Shown in pieces: positions 9,087-18,146 of a stretch of DNA of 41,713 bases. Position 1 is the stretch's first letter, and each line of letters starts with the position of its first letter. This stretch comes from Desulfurococcales archaeon (GTDB taxonomy: Archaea; Thermoproteota; Thermoprotei_A; Sulfolobales; Desulfurococcaceae), in the NCBI GenBank assembly GCA_027002875.1, contig JALWZC010000102.1, forward strand, positions 1 through 41,713. The letters run 5' to 3'. Position numbers and translations under genes: made by a program. The notes beneath the pieces were generated by a model. The model was not told the origin of the DNA. It made no database searches and worked only from the letters and a program-made list of their open reading frames with translations.

Positions 9087-10472
9087 TTGAACAATAAAAA
9101 GCTCACATTTGGCTCAACAGCCCTAGATAGACTCCTAGAACACGCTTTAACGCCTAAAAACCTAGTAATCATAGCGGGACACCACGGTACTGGGAAGTCC
9201 CTCCTAGCACTGCTAATAGCTTACAATAACGCCGTGAGGGGGAACAAGGTATTCTACGTAAAGATAGGTAGGAGGCTTGACAGGGAGATCTCAACGCTTA
9301 AACTTAAGGGTTTCAACGTTGACGAAATGATCGCTACTAACAGGATAATAATTGATTACAACAAGTATGTTAGAAACAAGATGCTTGCTACTACTATAAT
9401 GCAGAAAATACTTGACATTTCTACACGACAAAACATAGACATATTCATTATTGACACGATTAACCCAATCTACCGTGTTTTATCAGGTGATGAAGCATCG
9501 CTGATGACTTATTACAACGACTTACTCACGCTGATCGATGACTACTCGAAATACGTTATACTCCTAGTTGATCTCCCACGGCATAAGGAGAGCGAGGAGC
9601 TGGAAGACTTAGCCCCACTAGCCGATGCAGTAATTATTCTTAAAAAAGAGGAGGAGAGGGGCTTCGTGATCCATAAGTTGAAGATCACTAAGGGAGCATA
9701 TCTCCCATATAGTAGTATAATCTATACTATAAGACCCCGGAGGGGCCTGACTATTTACCCGCCAATACTGCTCGGGGAAATCCCCCCATTAACCCTCTCC
9801 CGAAAATATAGTCTTCCATGCAGGCCTATGCAGGAGTATATCGGCAAGATATACGGAGGTGAAATGATCTATGTTGAATACCCCGTCGGGATGCTCCCGC
9901 ACCGACTTCTGATATACATACTGGGAATCGTTAAGATGAATAATAGTAGGCTACTCGTAGTATCTTACTGGTACCCGCCCAGCCAGGTTAGATCGATGTT
10001 CTACGACATACTGACAAGGTCGGGCATAGAGAAGAACAAGCTCGGGTTCATCGATAAGAACATCGTTTATCAAGGCTATAATCCCTCCTCGTTAAGCCTA
10101 GATGAACTGTATAGTCTGGAGCTAGAACTAGTAGATAATGCTAATCCAGACATAGTCCTCTTCCTTGGAGTAGACACCCATTACCCATACCTTGACAAGA
10201 AGTACATCGATTACTTGAGAAACGAGTTATTATATCTAAGGAAGAGGGGGATCATAAGCTTCAGGCTAGGATCAGAGATAAGCAGGGAGTTTACGGGGAT
10301 TAATGCTTCACTAGCAGATACATATATCCGATACGTATACAGGGAGGAAGATGGGAGGTTTAAGAAGAAGATAATCATTATTAGGAAGAGCCGTGAACCA
10401 TTAATAATCGATGAAAAGATCAGCGATGAATGCTATATCTCGTCTCTAAGAGCTATACGTGGTGAAGAATGA
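9087..10472 (+). CDS. RecA/RadA/KaiC-superfamily ATPase
   Basis: 461 aa, TTG start. LVIIAGHHGTGKSLLALLIAY (Walker A), NIDIFIIDTINPI (Walker B). The second half GEMIYVEYPVGMLPHRLLIYIL...NPDIVLFLGVDTHYPY resembles a second RecA-like domain without a P-loop. Confidence 0.82.
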   Translation: MNNKKLTFGSTALDRLLEHALTPKNLVIIAGHHGTGKSLLALLIAYNNAVRGNKVFYVKIGRRLDREISTLKLKGFNVDEMIATNRIIIDYNKYVRNKMLATTIMQKILDISTRQNIDIFIIDTINPIYRVLSGDEASLMTYYNDLLTLIDDYSKYVILLVDLPRHKESEELEDLAPLADAVIILKKEEERGFVIHKLKITKGAYLPYSSIIYTIRPRRGLTIYPPILLGEIPPLTLSRKYSLPCRPMQEYIGKIYGGEMIYVEYPVGMLPHRLLIYILGIVKMNNSRLLVVSYWYPPSQVRSMFYDILTRSGIEKNKLGFIDKNIVYQGYNPSSLSLDELYSLELELVDNANPDIVLFLGVDTHYPYLDKKYIDYLRNELLYLRKRGIISFRLGSEISREFTGINASLADTYIRYVYREEDGRFKKKIIIIRKSREPLIIDEKISDECYISSLRAIRGEE

Positions 10473-11149
10473 GTAGCGAAGGAAGCGATCTAATAGATGA
10501 AACGATAAAATGGTTTCAGGAGAGAGGAGTTAGTTATCGTAGGAGAGGGTGGAGGATAGGGTTACTAGAAAAATACGTTAAGGGAGACACTGTTGATCTG
10601 GGCTCGGGTGCTGGATATACTTCTATCAAGCTACTATCTAAAGGCTTGATTAACCGGCTGGTCCTAGTAGACCTAGCCGATAAACCCTTGGGAGAAGCCG
10701 TTAGATCGCGTAATCCTAGAATAATAGCTGTTTGTAGCGATATACGGGACCATATACTCCACGGAGAGAGCTTTGATACGGTACTATTACTGTCTACGCT
10801 ACACCACATACCCGGCCGGAGAAACAGAAGGCTAGTTATCAGGGAGGCCTGCAGGTTATTGAAGAAGAGGGGTTACTTAGTAGTCCTAGTATGGGCACTA
10901 GCACAGCTCGGCTTCCTCAAAGTGATGATTGCCTCACTAATACGCTCAATCATGGGGGGCTGGGAGCTCGGAGACGTTGTAATGAAGGACAAGTATGGGT
11001 CGAGATTCTATCATTTATACAGGATGAAGGAGTTACTTGTAGACGTCTCAGCTGGTGGATGCAGGATCGTTGAGAAAGGCGTGTATTATCCGAAGAGGAA
11101 GCTTTTCAAGCCCTATAAAAACCTCTACGTCGTAGCAGTTAAGGAATAG
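10469..11149 (+). CDS. SAM-dependent methyltransferase, possibly tRNA methyltransferase Trm9/ALKBH8-like
   Basis: VDLGSGAGYTSIKLL (motif I), FDTVLLLSTLHHIPGRRNRRLVIREACRLLKKRGYLVVLVWALAQ. The VWAxxQ segment recalls Trm9. ATGA overlap with the upstream gene. Confidence 0.8.
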   Translation: MSSEGSDLIDETIKWFQERGVSYRRRGWRIGLLEKYVKGDTVDLGSGAGYTSIKLLSKGLINRLVLVDLADKPLGEAVRSRNPRIIAVCSDIRDHILHGESFDTVLLLSTLHHIPGRRNRRLVIREACRLLKKRGYLVVLVWALAQLGFLKVMIASLIRSIMGGWELGDVVMKDKYGSRFYHLYRMKELLVDVSAGGCRIVEKGVYYPKRKLFKPYKNLYVVAVKE

Positions 11150-11229
11150 GATTCACTTATTAAACACGATCCAGGATAATTCTAACTATGAACTCGTCCC
11201 TCTGCCTCTTGAATCGTTGTGGTTGATTA

Positions 11230-11817
11230 GTGATGGCTAGGAGGATACTATTATACTTGTTGAAGAAAACGGATAATTCCGGCTTACTAATCCCAGGTGG
11301 GCCGGGCGGCGGGTCTACGGTAGTTATAGATTCTCTCCTCGAGGATGAAGTCTATGATAAACTCTTATACTTCTTATTTGCCCGGATGGATATTGGGCAG
11401 AACAGCCCCGTGTTCCTTAACGGCGAGATCGTTGGCTATGCTGTTACGCTTATCCCTAAGGGTTCGCCCTTAGTATATGCTGAGCTGGTACCGTCTAGCT
11501 GGGAAATGCTCTGGAGTAGATCGAGAGAACTACTGGGTAGGAGAGATTATGGGGAATACCCTTTTCAATGCGTAGAGCTCAGATTGATCGGTGATAGGAT
11601 CGGGTGTATACAGCCTGGTAGTAGTAAACCCGTATTCATTGACCGGGAGGCTTCGAGGAAACAGTTCGGAGTAGACCCCTTGGAAGCTGGTACTCCGAGG
11701 TTTATAGGCAACATAGTATCGCCGCCTAACCCCTCGGGGCTATCAGGGATCTACTCTTATACTCCGGAGTTAATCCCCTACCTAGCTTATCTATACAAGC
11801 TAACTGGTTACGGGTAG
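11230..11817 (+). CDS. Hypothetical protein, unknown family
   Basis: 195 aa intact ORF in a same-strand cluster, 9 nt before the UxaA-like gene. No motif recognised. ATG at 11233 is an alternative start. Confidence 0.65.
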   Translation: MMARRILLYLLKKTDNSGLLIPGGPGGGSTVVIDSLLEDEVYDKLLYFLFARMDIGQNSPVFLNGEIVGYAVTLIPKGSPLVYAELVPSSWEMLWSRSRELLGRRDYGEYPFQCVELRLIGDRIGCIQPGSSKPVFIDREASRKQFGVDPLEAGTPRFIGNIVSPPNPSGLSGIYSYTPELIPYLAYLYKLTGYG

Positions 11818-11826
11818 TGGTCTACT

Positions 11827-13275
11827 ATGAATCTACGAGTCTATCCTAGGAAATACAGGATCGGCGGTGGGGAACACGTACTTCCAGGTATTAGGAACGA
11901 CATAGCAGTATTACCCATCGTTGAATGCGTAGCCCCCATCGCCTACGGCTACACGATGGATGGCTTACTCGTGAAATACCGTGTTAGACCACGGGATGGA
12001 TCGAAGAGTAATGTACGAGTGAAATTCCTAAGCCACGGCTACGGCTGTACACACATAGGCCCGGAGAGAATCCTCGTAGAAACGAGCCTACTCCTACTCC
12101 TACAAAACCCTGTATTCGGCGGGTTGGTCGTATTTGAGCTGGGATGCGGAGCCTTCGGTTTTAAAAAGAAGGTGGAATTCACTGCTTGGATGAGGCCAGA
12201 TACACCAATAATTTACGTAAAGATACAGCCGCGTAGCTATCCATCACTTCGAAGCATAATCACGCACTGCAACCTCGAGGGGGATGGGTGTAGGAGTGAG
12301 GAACTAGAATACTCGAAGGTTAAGGGTAGATATATTGAACTACTACACGAACTACTCGAGAAGACGCAGAGTAAGCGAGTCGTGGAGATGAATCCTGAAA
12401 AAGCATTGAGGGATCTGAGGATAGGAGTTATCAATGGTGCAAGCAATCCTTCAAGCATCATTGCGAATAAAACCATTGGAGAACTAGCCGCTAAACTAGT
12501 CGATGAGCATGGGCTCGTAGTAGTTGAGGGGCAGTTCTCCGAGCTTGTCCCGGAAAAGGTTTTACGGCTTGCCCGCGGAGATAGAAGCATTGAGTCTAAG
12601 CTTATCGGAATGTTTAAGCGCAACCTAACCTTTAAACAAGCCCCTGAGCAGCCGGAGCCTACTCCGGGCAATATTAGGGGCGGTATCGCTACACTGGAGA
12701 TCAAGCAGGTGATGACGACTCTCCGAGTACCCTTTATCGAGGAAGGGCTTGGAACGTCTAGTTTCAAAGTTATAAGCCTCGAAGACATGCTTCGAAACGG
12801 GAGGAAGCTCATCAACGCTATAAACAATAACCATTTCAACGAAGCATCTAGGATCTATGAGGAACACGTTGGGATAACCAGTTATAGGAGGGGATTAGTG
12901 CTCGTTGAATCAGCGGGCTACGACCCGATGACCGGGAACATACTAGCTATGCACGGTGTACAAGCAATATACTTTACAACCGGGCTTGGAACGCCTTGGG
13001 GCTCACTAGTACCAACGATCAAGGTTACAGCTGATCAACACGCTTGGAAGAGATATGGAGGCCCGCGAGGCTTTATAGACTACTACATCGATCCATCCAG
13101 GAAAGCATCCATAATACATCGTGAGCTCAAGAAGATATTGCTCGACACTATTAATGGATCATGGCTTAAACACGAGTACAACCAGGAGCTATTCCAGCTT
13201 GAAGACAAGGATGGATCAAGGATTGGGTGGGAAACATATAATTTATCTCTACAACAACTCTATATGAGGGCGTAA
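11827..13275 (+). CDS. UxaA (altronate/galactarate dehydratase)-family-like protein, divergent
   Basis: 482 aa. GIRNDIAVLPIVECVAPIA, ELGCGAFGF, IGVINGASNPSSIIANKTIGELAAKLVDEHGLVVVEG, ESAGYDPMTGNILAMHGVQAIYFTTGLGTPWGSLVPTIKVTADQ, which follow the order of UxaA/GarD signature blocks. Confidence 0.75.
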   Translation: MNLRVYPRKYRIGGGEHVLPGIRNDIAVLPIVECVAPIAYGYTMDGLLVKYRVRPRDGSKSNVRVKFLSHGYGCTHIGPERILVETSLLLLLQNPVFGGLVVFELGCGAFGFKKKVEFTAWMRPDTPIIYVKIQPRSYPSLRSIITHCNLEGDGCRSEELEYSKVKGRYIELLHELLEKTQSKRVVEMNPEKALRDLRIGVINGASNPSSIIANKTIGELAAKLVDEHGLVVVEGQFSELVPEKVLRLARGDRSIESKLIGMFKRNLTFKQAPEQPEPTPGNIRGGIATLEIKQVMTTLRVPFIEEGLGTSSFKVISLEDMLRNGRKLINAINNNHFNEASRIYEEHVGITSYRRGLVLVESAGYDPMTGNILAMHGVQAIYFTTGLGTPWGSLVPTIKVTADQHAWKRYGGPRGFIDYYIDPSRKASIIHRELKKILLDTINGSWLKHEYNQELFQLEDKDGSRIGWETYNLSLQQLYMRA

Positions 13276-13278
13276 GTA

Positions 13279-15243
13279 TTGGGTACAAGCATCGTCGAGA
13301 GGGATAGATCACTCCTAGACTCGGTCATAGTTTCATCGATACCATTAATAACATTGATCAACGGCCTAGGCCCCGACGCGTACAAGTTATTTGTCTTGGA
13401 AAGAGAGGTTGGTGAGGATAGGGTTAAAGTAGAGGTAAGGTATCCGGCTCAGCTGGACGAGAAGGTTAAGAAGCTATTGGAACCCCTGGCAGGCGCCGAG
13501 TATAGTATTCGAGAACTCGTCGAGAAGAAGCTTGTTCCAAGGCGGGAACTGATTATTCAGGAGAAGCAGGGAAGACACTATATTATAGACCGTGGAACCG
13601 GTTTGATCATATACACCCTTCCAAGGCTGAGGATAATTACTGGGCCAATAATAGTTATCGAAGTATCAAGTTATATCAGTGAAGCCCTTGGGAGGATTGG
13701 AGACTATATAGTCCACTATGCATTAGAATACCCGGAAAGCCTTGTCTCAACGAATTACATCCGATTAATCATACTATCAACGATCAAGGGCCTCGCGGCC
13801 GAGAAACCCGTTAAGCCATTATTAATAGATAGGATAAACTCAGCCCTATTCGCGGTTACAAGTAGGAAGACCCACCCAGAGTATAACAAGTATATTGGGA
13901 AAGGGCTAGTATCCCATGTCCTTGGAAGCATTACTCGGGAGGCATTGTCTCGGATACTCTTACTCATAGTAACCCGTAGATTCGACAACCTACTATACGT
14001 TGAGACACCGGTTTTAGCGAAGAAGGACTTATACGTTGAGACGGGACACCTTAAACACTTCAGTACGAGAATGTACAGGGTGGAGGGTAGAGGTTCCGAG
14101 TATATTCTCCGACCGATGAATTGTCCACACCACCTAGTATTAATGAAGACGATAATCAAACACTACCCTCATCCAAGCGATCTCCTCCCCCTAGCAACCT
14201 ACGAGTTCGGAAGAGTTTTCAGGGATGAGCCAACCGGGACACTAGAGCCGTTGATACGTGTACGGCAGTTTACACAGGATGATATACACGTACTACTACC
14301 ATATCCAAGGGTTAAAGAGTACCTTGAAGCATTGATCAGCGATACATTATTCCTATACAGCCTCCTCGGTATTAGGATGGAGGATTTAGAATTCATAGTC
14401 TCAGTACACGATCCAAATACTCCAAGTAAATACTTGTTCTCAGATCTTGGCTTGGATACTAGGGCTTTATGGATGCGTATTGAGGAAGAAGTACTCGAGC
14501 CCGGACTGATCGGCGAGATTGTTAAGGATGTCGTCAATAGATTAGGCCTAGACTCTAAGCCGAACATACTAGTAGATAAAACAGCAGCTTTCTACGGGCC
14601 CAAACTAGACTTATTCTACACCGGTGGATCAAGGTATTTAAGGCTGTTCACAGCACAGCTAGACGTATCCCTACCAAGGATCATGGGCCTAGACGCGGAT
14701 ACCGGCGTAAAGGATCTAGTATTAATACACGCCGCACTAGCAGGAAGCCTTGAAAGATTCATCGGAGTACTCCTAGAGAACAAGACACTGATAAACCCAG
14801 TACTAGCACCCATACAAGCATTAATAGTCTTCCACGAAGAACTACTAGACAAACCAGGCGTCGCCGACATATTCGAAGACTTGAAGAAGAATGCTAGGAA
14901 GAAGGGGCTTAGAATACTAGTTATTTCAACCGGCCTCAGAAGAATAGGGGTATTAAAGAACCGGGCACTAGTAATGGGTACACCATTCCTAGTAGTAATC
15001 GGCCCCAGGGAACTAGAATCCCATAGCATACAGGTACAGGATACTGAGACGTCGGAGACTATAACAACGATAAACTATGAAAACCTAGAAGACCTACCCG
15101 ATGGGATAATTGATAAACTCGAGAAACTAATATACGGAGACACTAGAATGAAGCTCTCAAAATACCTCGCTAGAAGCATTAGTATGGAAACACTAAAAAC
15201 CCCATACACGCCCCCAGAATGGATCATAAACTATAGAGACTAG
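13279..15243 (+). CDS. Threonyl-tRNA synthetase-like protein (class II core plus anticodon-binding domain) with a long N-terminal domain of unknown type
   Basis: 654 aa, TTG start. YILRPMNCPHHLVLMK, EFGRVFRDEPTGTLEPLIRVRQFTQDDIHV, TAAFYGPKLDLFY, LIHAALAGSLERFIGVLLE, C-terminal HGTP-like domain (LAPIQALIVFHEE). N-terminal ~200 aa not recognised. Confidence 0.85.
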   Translation: MGTSIVERDRSLLDSVIVSSIPLITLINGLGPDAYKLFVLEREVGEDRVKVEVRYPAQLDEKVKKLLEPLAGAEYSIRELVEKKLVPRRELIIQEKQGRHYIIDRGTGLIIYTLPRLRIITGPIIVIEVSSYISEALGRIGDYIVHYALEYPESLVSTNYIRLIILSTIKGLAAEKPVKPLLIDRINSALFAVTSRKTHPEYNKYIGKGLVSHVLGSITREALSRILLLIVTRRFDNLLYVETPVLAKKDLYVETGHLKHFSTRMYRVEGRGSEYILRPMNCPHHLVLMKTIIKHYPHPSDLLPLATYEFGRVFRDEPTGTLEPLIRVRQFTQDDIHVLLPYPRVKEYLEALISDTLFLYSLLGIRMEDLEFIVSVHDPNTPSKYLFSDLGLDTRALWMRIEEEVLEPGLIGEIVKDVVNRLGLDSKPNILVDKTAAFYGPKLDLFYTGGSRYLRLFTAQLDVSLPRIMGLDADTGVKDLVLIHAALAGSLERFIGVLLENKTLINPVLAPIQALIVFHEELLDKPGVADIFEDLKKNARKKGLRILVISTGLRRIGVLKNRALVMGTPFLVVIGPRELESHSIQVQDTETSETITTINYENLEDLPDGIIDKLEKLIYGDTRMKLSKYLARSISMETLKTPYTPPEWIINYRD

Positions 15244-15443
15244 TTCACCGGCCATATAACGTTTGCAGAAAAGCATATAATTAATCCGAATAATCTAAGA
15301 CGGCTTCAACTTCATAGCAATATTATATAAACGTGTGCATGGGTGTCTTCCACTAATCAGCGTATTTGTTACAATTTACTCATTAATAGTAGTTTCCGGA
15401 GGAAAGAATCAATTGTTGGAAAAAAGATCGTATTTGACAAGCT

Positions 15444-16450
15444 TTATTTAGTGGTATTATGATTCAATATTTTCTTCGAATAAATCACGATCACAGGTAT
15501 TACAGTTGCTATAAGTGCTATCGATAAAATACTGGGGATGTATGGACTGCTCAGTTCACCCTTATTAATGGGGGCATTGCCTTGACTACCTAGTGGTACC
15601 GGTGATCCCTGCTCTGCTTCAATGATTATAGGGATACGATCACCAACGATCTCCCTTAAAACCCTCACGAATTCCGCCACGCTCTGCATTGAGGGTTTTT
15701 CATCGATACCATCAAGGGCTATTCCCAGACATCCTATAGCTTCATAGTTTAACGAGAAAGTTATTCCGGGTAGTTTACCATTATTTAAGCCTCGTAGGGC
15801 ATTCTCTAGTTCTTTAACTAGTCTTCCATTAACCCTAACCTGCTTAGAACTGGTATTGTATATCTGGTCGAGTATTGAAGTGATCTTTTCAGATGCTTCC
15901 CGTATGGTTTTCGGGTCAAAACTACTATGTGGAAGAGTTTTCAAGACAATAGATACATCATCCCTATCAACGACAGCTTTGAGATCATGGCTAACCTTTC
16001 TATATTGAGCTGGTTTGTCGACGAAATAACGGGTATTACAATAACTATCCTACTATTATCGACAAGGTATATATCGCCACGATAAGGGATCTTCAATCCA
16101 TAATTATCCCTTAGGAAACCGATAATCTCGCCTTCTAACTCCTTAATCTTAAGATAATCCTCATACTTGTATACGAAATTTACCGGTTTAAACTCGCAGC
16201 TCTGCCCACCACATATATCGCTAACATGAATGTAACCCGTAAAGCCATCTCCAGAATATATAAAGTAATTCGTACCCGGTGCATCATCGATTTTATACGT
16301 ATACTTGAAACCCTCAACCCGTACAGGAACGTATGAAGACTCATTATTGACAGCACTACTCGGATAACTACCTATAAGTATTGGGAGGAGCAGCATAATT
16401 GTAGCGAAGATCATTACCGTACTATACTTTACATTGATTCCGGATTGCAT
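15444..16450 (-). pseudogene. Putative signal-peptide/C-terminal-TM surface protein, apparently interrupted by one frameshift (ORFs 15941..16450 and 15444..15944)
   Basis: The N-terminal ORF has a signal peptide, the C-terminal ORF a TM anchor. In the frame of the second ORF, coding-like sequence extends upstream of its ATG (RYFVDKPAQYRKVSHDLKAVVDRDDVSIVLKTLPHSSF) back to a CCC run (GGG at 16031-16033 on +). Confidence 0.68.
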
Positions 16451-16465
16451 ACAAACCTACCCATT

Positions 16466-16487
16466 TACTGTTTTTATAAAAACAGTA
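16466..16487. promoter_or_regulatory. Perfect 22-bp palindrome containing a TATA-like core, upstream of the 16450 start
   Basis: TACTGTTTTTATAAAAACAGTA equals its own reverse complement; it lies 16 to 37 nt upstream of the minus-strand start codon. Confidence 0.7.
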
Positions 16488-16712
16488 TATTTTATTTTCG
16501 GTGTTATTTTCACATTTAAAATGGACAGTACCATGGATTGCATATGGGTCATTATAGATATAGGAGGCTCATCATGTTTTATTTCTACTGCTTCTCTCAT
16601 AGTTGCTTATTGGATTAATCTAATATACCGTTCATATCTATTAGTTATTTACAATTATGGTTTAGTTGTTTAAGCCAGTGTTTTTATATAATTACTTGAT
16701 CGGTGGAGGATT

Positions 16713-18104
16713 ATGTATAGGGATCACATAGATATAGCTTACGATAAGGATATATTGATCAAGCCCATTAGTAGGGTTCCAATGATCGGTAGGGAGTACG
16801 GCTACTATACTGGTCCCGGAAACCCCTTGTTCAGTCTTGGAGGAGGGTTAGTGAGGAGTATACTATACTATATCTTGACAAAGTACCATGTGAAGAGAGG
16901 GTACTACGTCGTTGAAACACCGATAATTGCTAGGACAACCCTCTACGAGTTAACTGGTCATCTAAGCTTCTACAGGGAGAACATGTTCCTACTAGACATT
17001 GAGGGAGACCAATATGCTTTAAAACCGATGAACTGCCCATACCACGTATTAATCTTTATGAACCTCCTAGAAAAATACAGTCATAAGATCAAGCTACCCT
17101 TTAAGGTATTCGAGCTGGGAAAGGTTCATCGATACGAGATATCCGGCGCGTTAAAGGGGTTGATGAGGGTTAGAGGATTTACACAGGATGACGCACACCT
17201 CTTCGCTAGGGAGGAGCAGATAGCTGACCTATTCTTATCAGTATTCAGTGATTTAAAGGATCTATACGAGAAACTATTCCACATGTCTATAACTGCTGAA
17301 TCAGTAAAGCTTAGGATCAGCTTATCGGATAAGTCCAAGATCGGTGAGGAATACATGGGCTCGCCGGAAGAATGGAGTGTTGCAGAGGAGAAACTAGTAA
17401 AGATGGCTGAGGAAATACACCGTAGATACGGGATCGAGTACTTCGCCGCCGAGGGCGAAGCGGCGTTCTATGGGCCTAAGCTAGACGTTATAGCGCTATT
17501 ACCTGATCCGGAGACGGGTGGGAAGAAGGAGTGGCAGATCGGGACAATCCAGTTCGACTTTAACCTTCCCAGAAAGTTCAAGCTGAACGAGCTACTCGAG
17601 AAGACTCATGGTGTTTCAGACATATACATGATTCACCGGGCCCTGCTTGGTAGTATTGAGAGATTCCTAGGAGTATACCTTGAAGCATACCAGGGGAGGC
17701 TACCCTATGTGTTATCACCGGTTCAAGCAGTAGTTATAGGGATTAAGAGCGGTGGGGATAGGGATGCTGAAGTGGTTAAGTATGCTGAACAGGTAGCTTC
17801 TAAGCTTCAGGAAATGGATGTTAGAGCCGTAGCATCATCGATAGATAGGCCTCATCTATCCGGATACGTTAGAAAGATCAGATCAACTCTGCACCCGCCA
17901 ATACTCATATATATCGGCGAGCGAGAACTGGAATCAGGGAAGATCAGTGCTGCACTATACGATTTCTCGAGGAGAAACTATAAGAAGATCACGCTGGAGA
18001 ACACGGATGATCTAGGAGCGTTAATAGATGAAGCTGAAAAGGATATTAGAGAACTCATAGGAAACCCGCCAAGATACTACGTGGATGTATCCTACATGGT
18101 TTAA
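16713..18104 (+). CDS. thrS: Threonyl-tRNA synthetase, catalytic form without an N-terminal editing domain (ThrRS-1/ThrRS-cat type)
   Basis: 463 aa. KPMNCPYHVLIFM, RGFTQDDAHLFA, AAFYGPKLDV, WQIGTIQFDFNLPRKF, MIHRALLGSIERFLGVYLE, LSPVQAVVIGI. Preceded by TATA-like ttttatata and SD-like ggtggagg. Confidence 0.93.
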   Translation: MYRDHIDIAYDKDILIKPISRVPMIGREYGYYTGPGNPLFSLGGGLVRSILYYILTKYHVKRGYYVVETPIIARTTLYELTGHLSFYRENMFLLDIEGDQYALKPMNCPYHVLIFMNLLEKYSHKIKLPFKVFELGKVHRYEISGALKGLMRVRGFTQDDAHLFAREEQIADLFLSVFSDLKDLYEKLFHMSITAESVKLRISLSDKSKIGEEYMGSPEEWSVAEEKLVKMAEEIHRRYGIEYFAAEGEAAFYGPKLDVIALLPDPETGGKKEWQIGTIQFDFNLPRKFKLNELLEKTHGVSDIYMIHRALLGSIERFLGVYLEAYQGRLPYVLSPVQAVVIGIKSGGDRDAEVVKYAEQVASKLQEMDVRAVASSIDRPHLSGYVRKIRSTLHPPILIYIGERELESGKISAALYDFSRRNYKKITLENTDDLGALIDEAEKDIRELIGNPPRYYVDVSYMV

Positions 18105-18146
18105 GAATGCTTAATAATTATGGAAGCAGCCGTTTTCTATCCTAAC

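Noticed and set aside
12237-12839. Minus-strand 200-aa ORF inside the UxaA-like gene
   Set aside because: Ser/Leu-rich antisense translation with no motif, over a gene with stronger coding evidence.
14199-15029. Minus-strand ORFs (14199..14567, 14616..15029) inside the ThrRS-like gene
   Set aside because: Antisense shadows of conserved class II synthetase motifs.
16442-16544. Direct repeat GGATTGCATA at 16442 and 16535
   Set aside because: Ten-base repeat only; the first copy overlaps the start codon region of the 16450 gene. Too weak to call an element.
16434-16673. 79-aa plus-strand ORF in the 16451-16712 spacer
   Set aside because: Spans the palindromic promoter region, low-quality composition, no homology pattern; more likely regulatory spacer.
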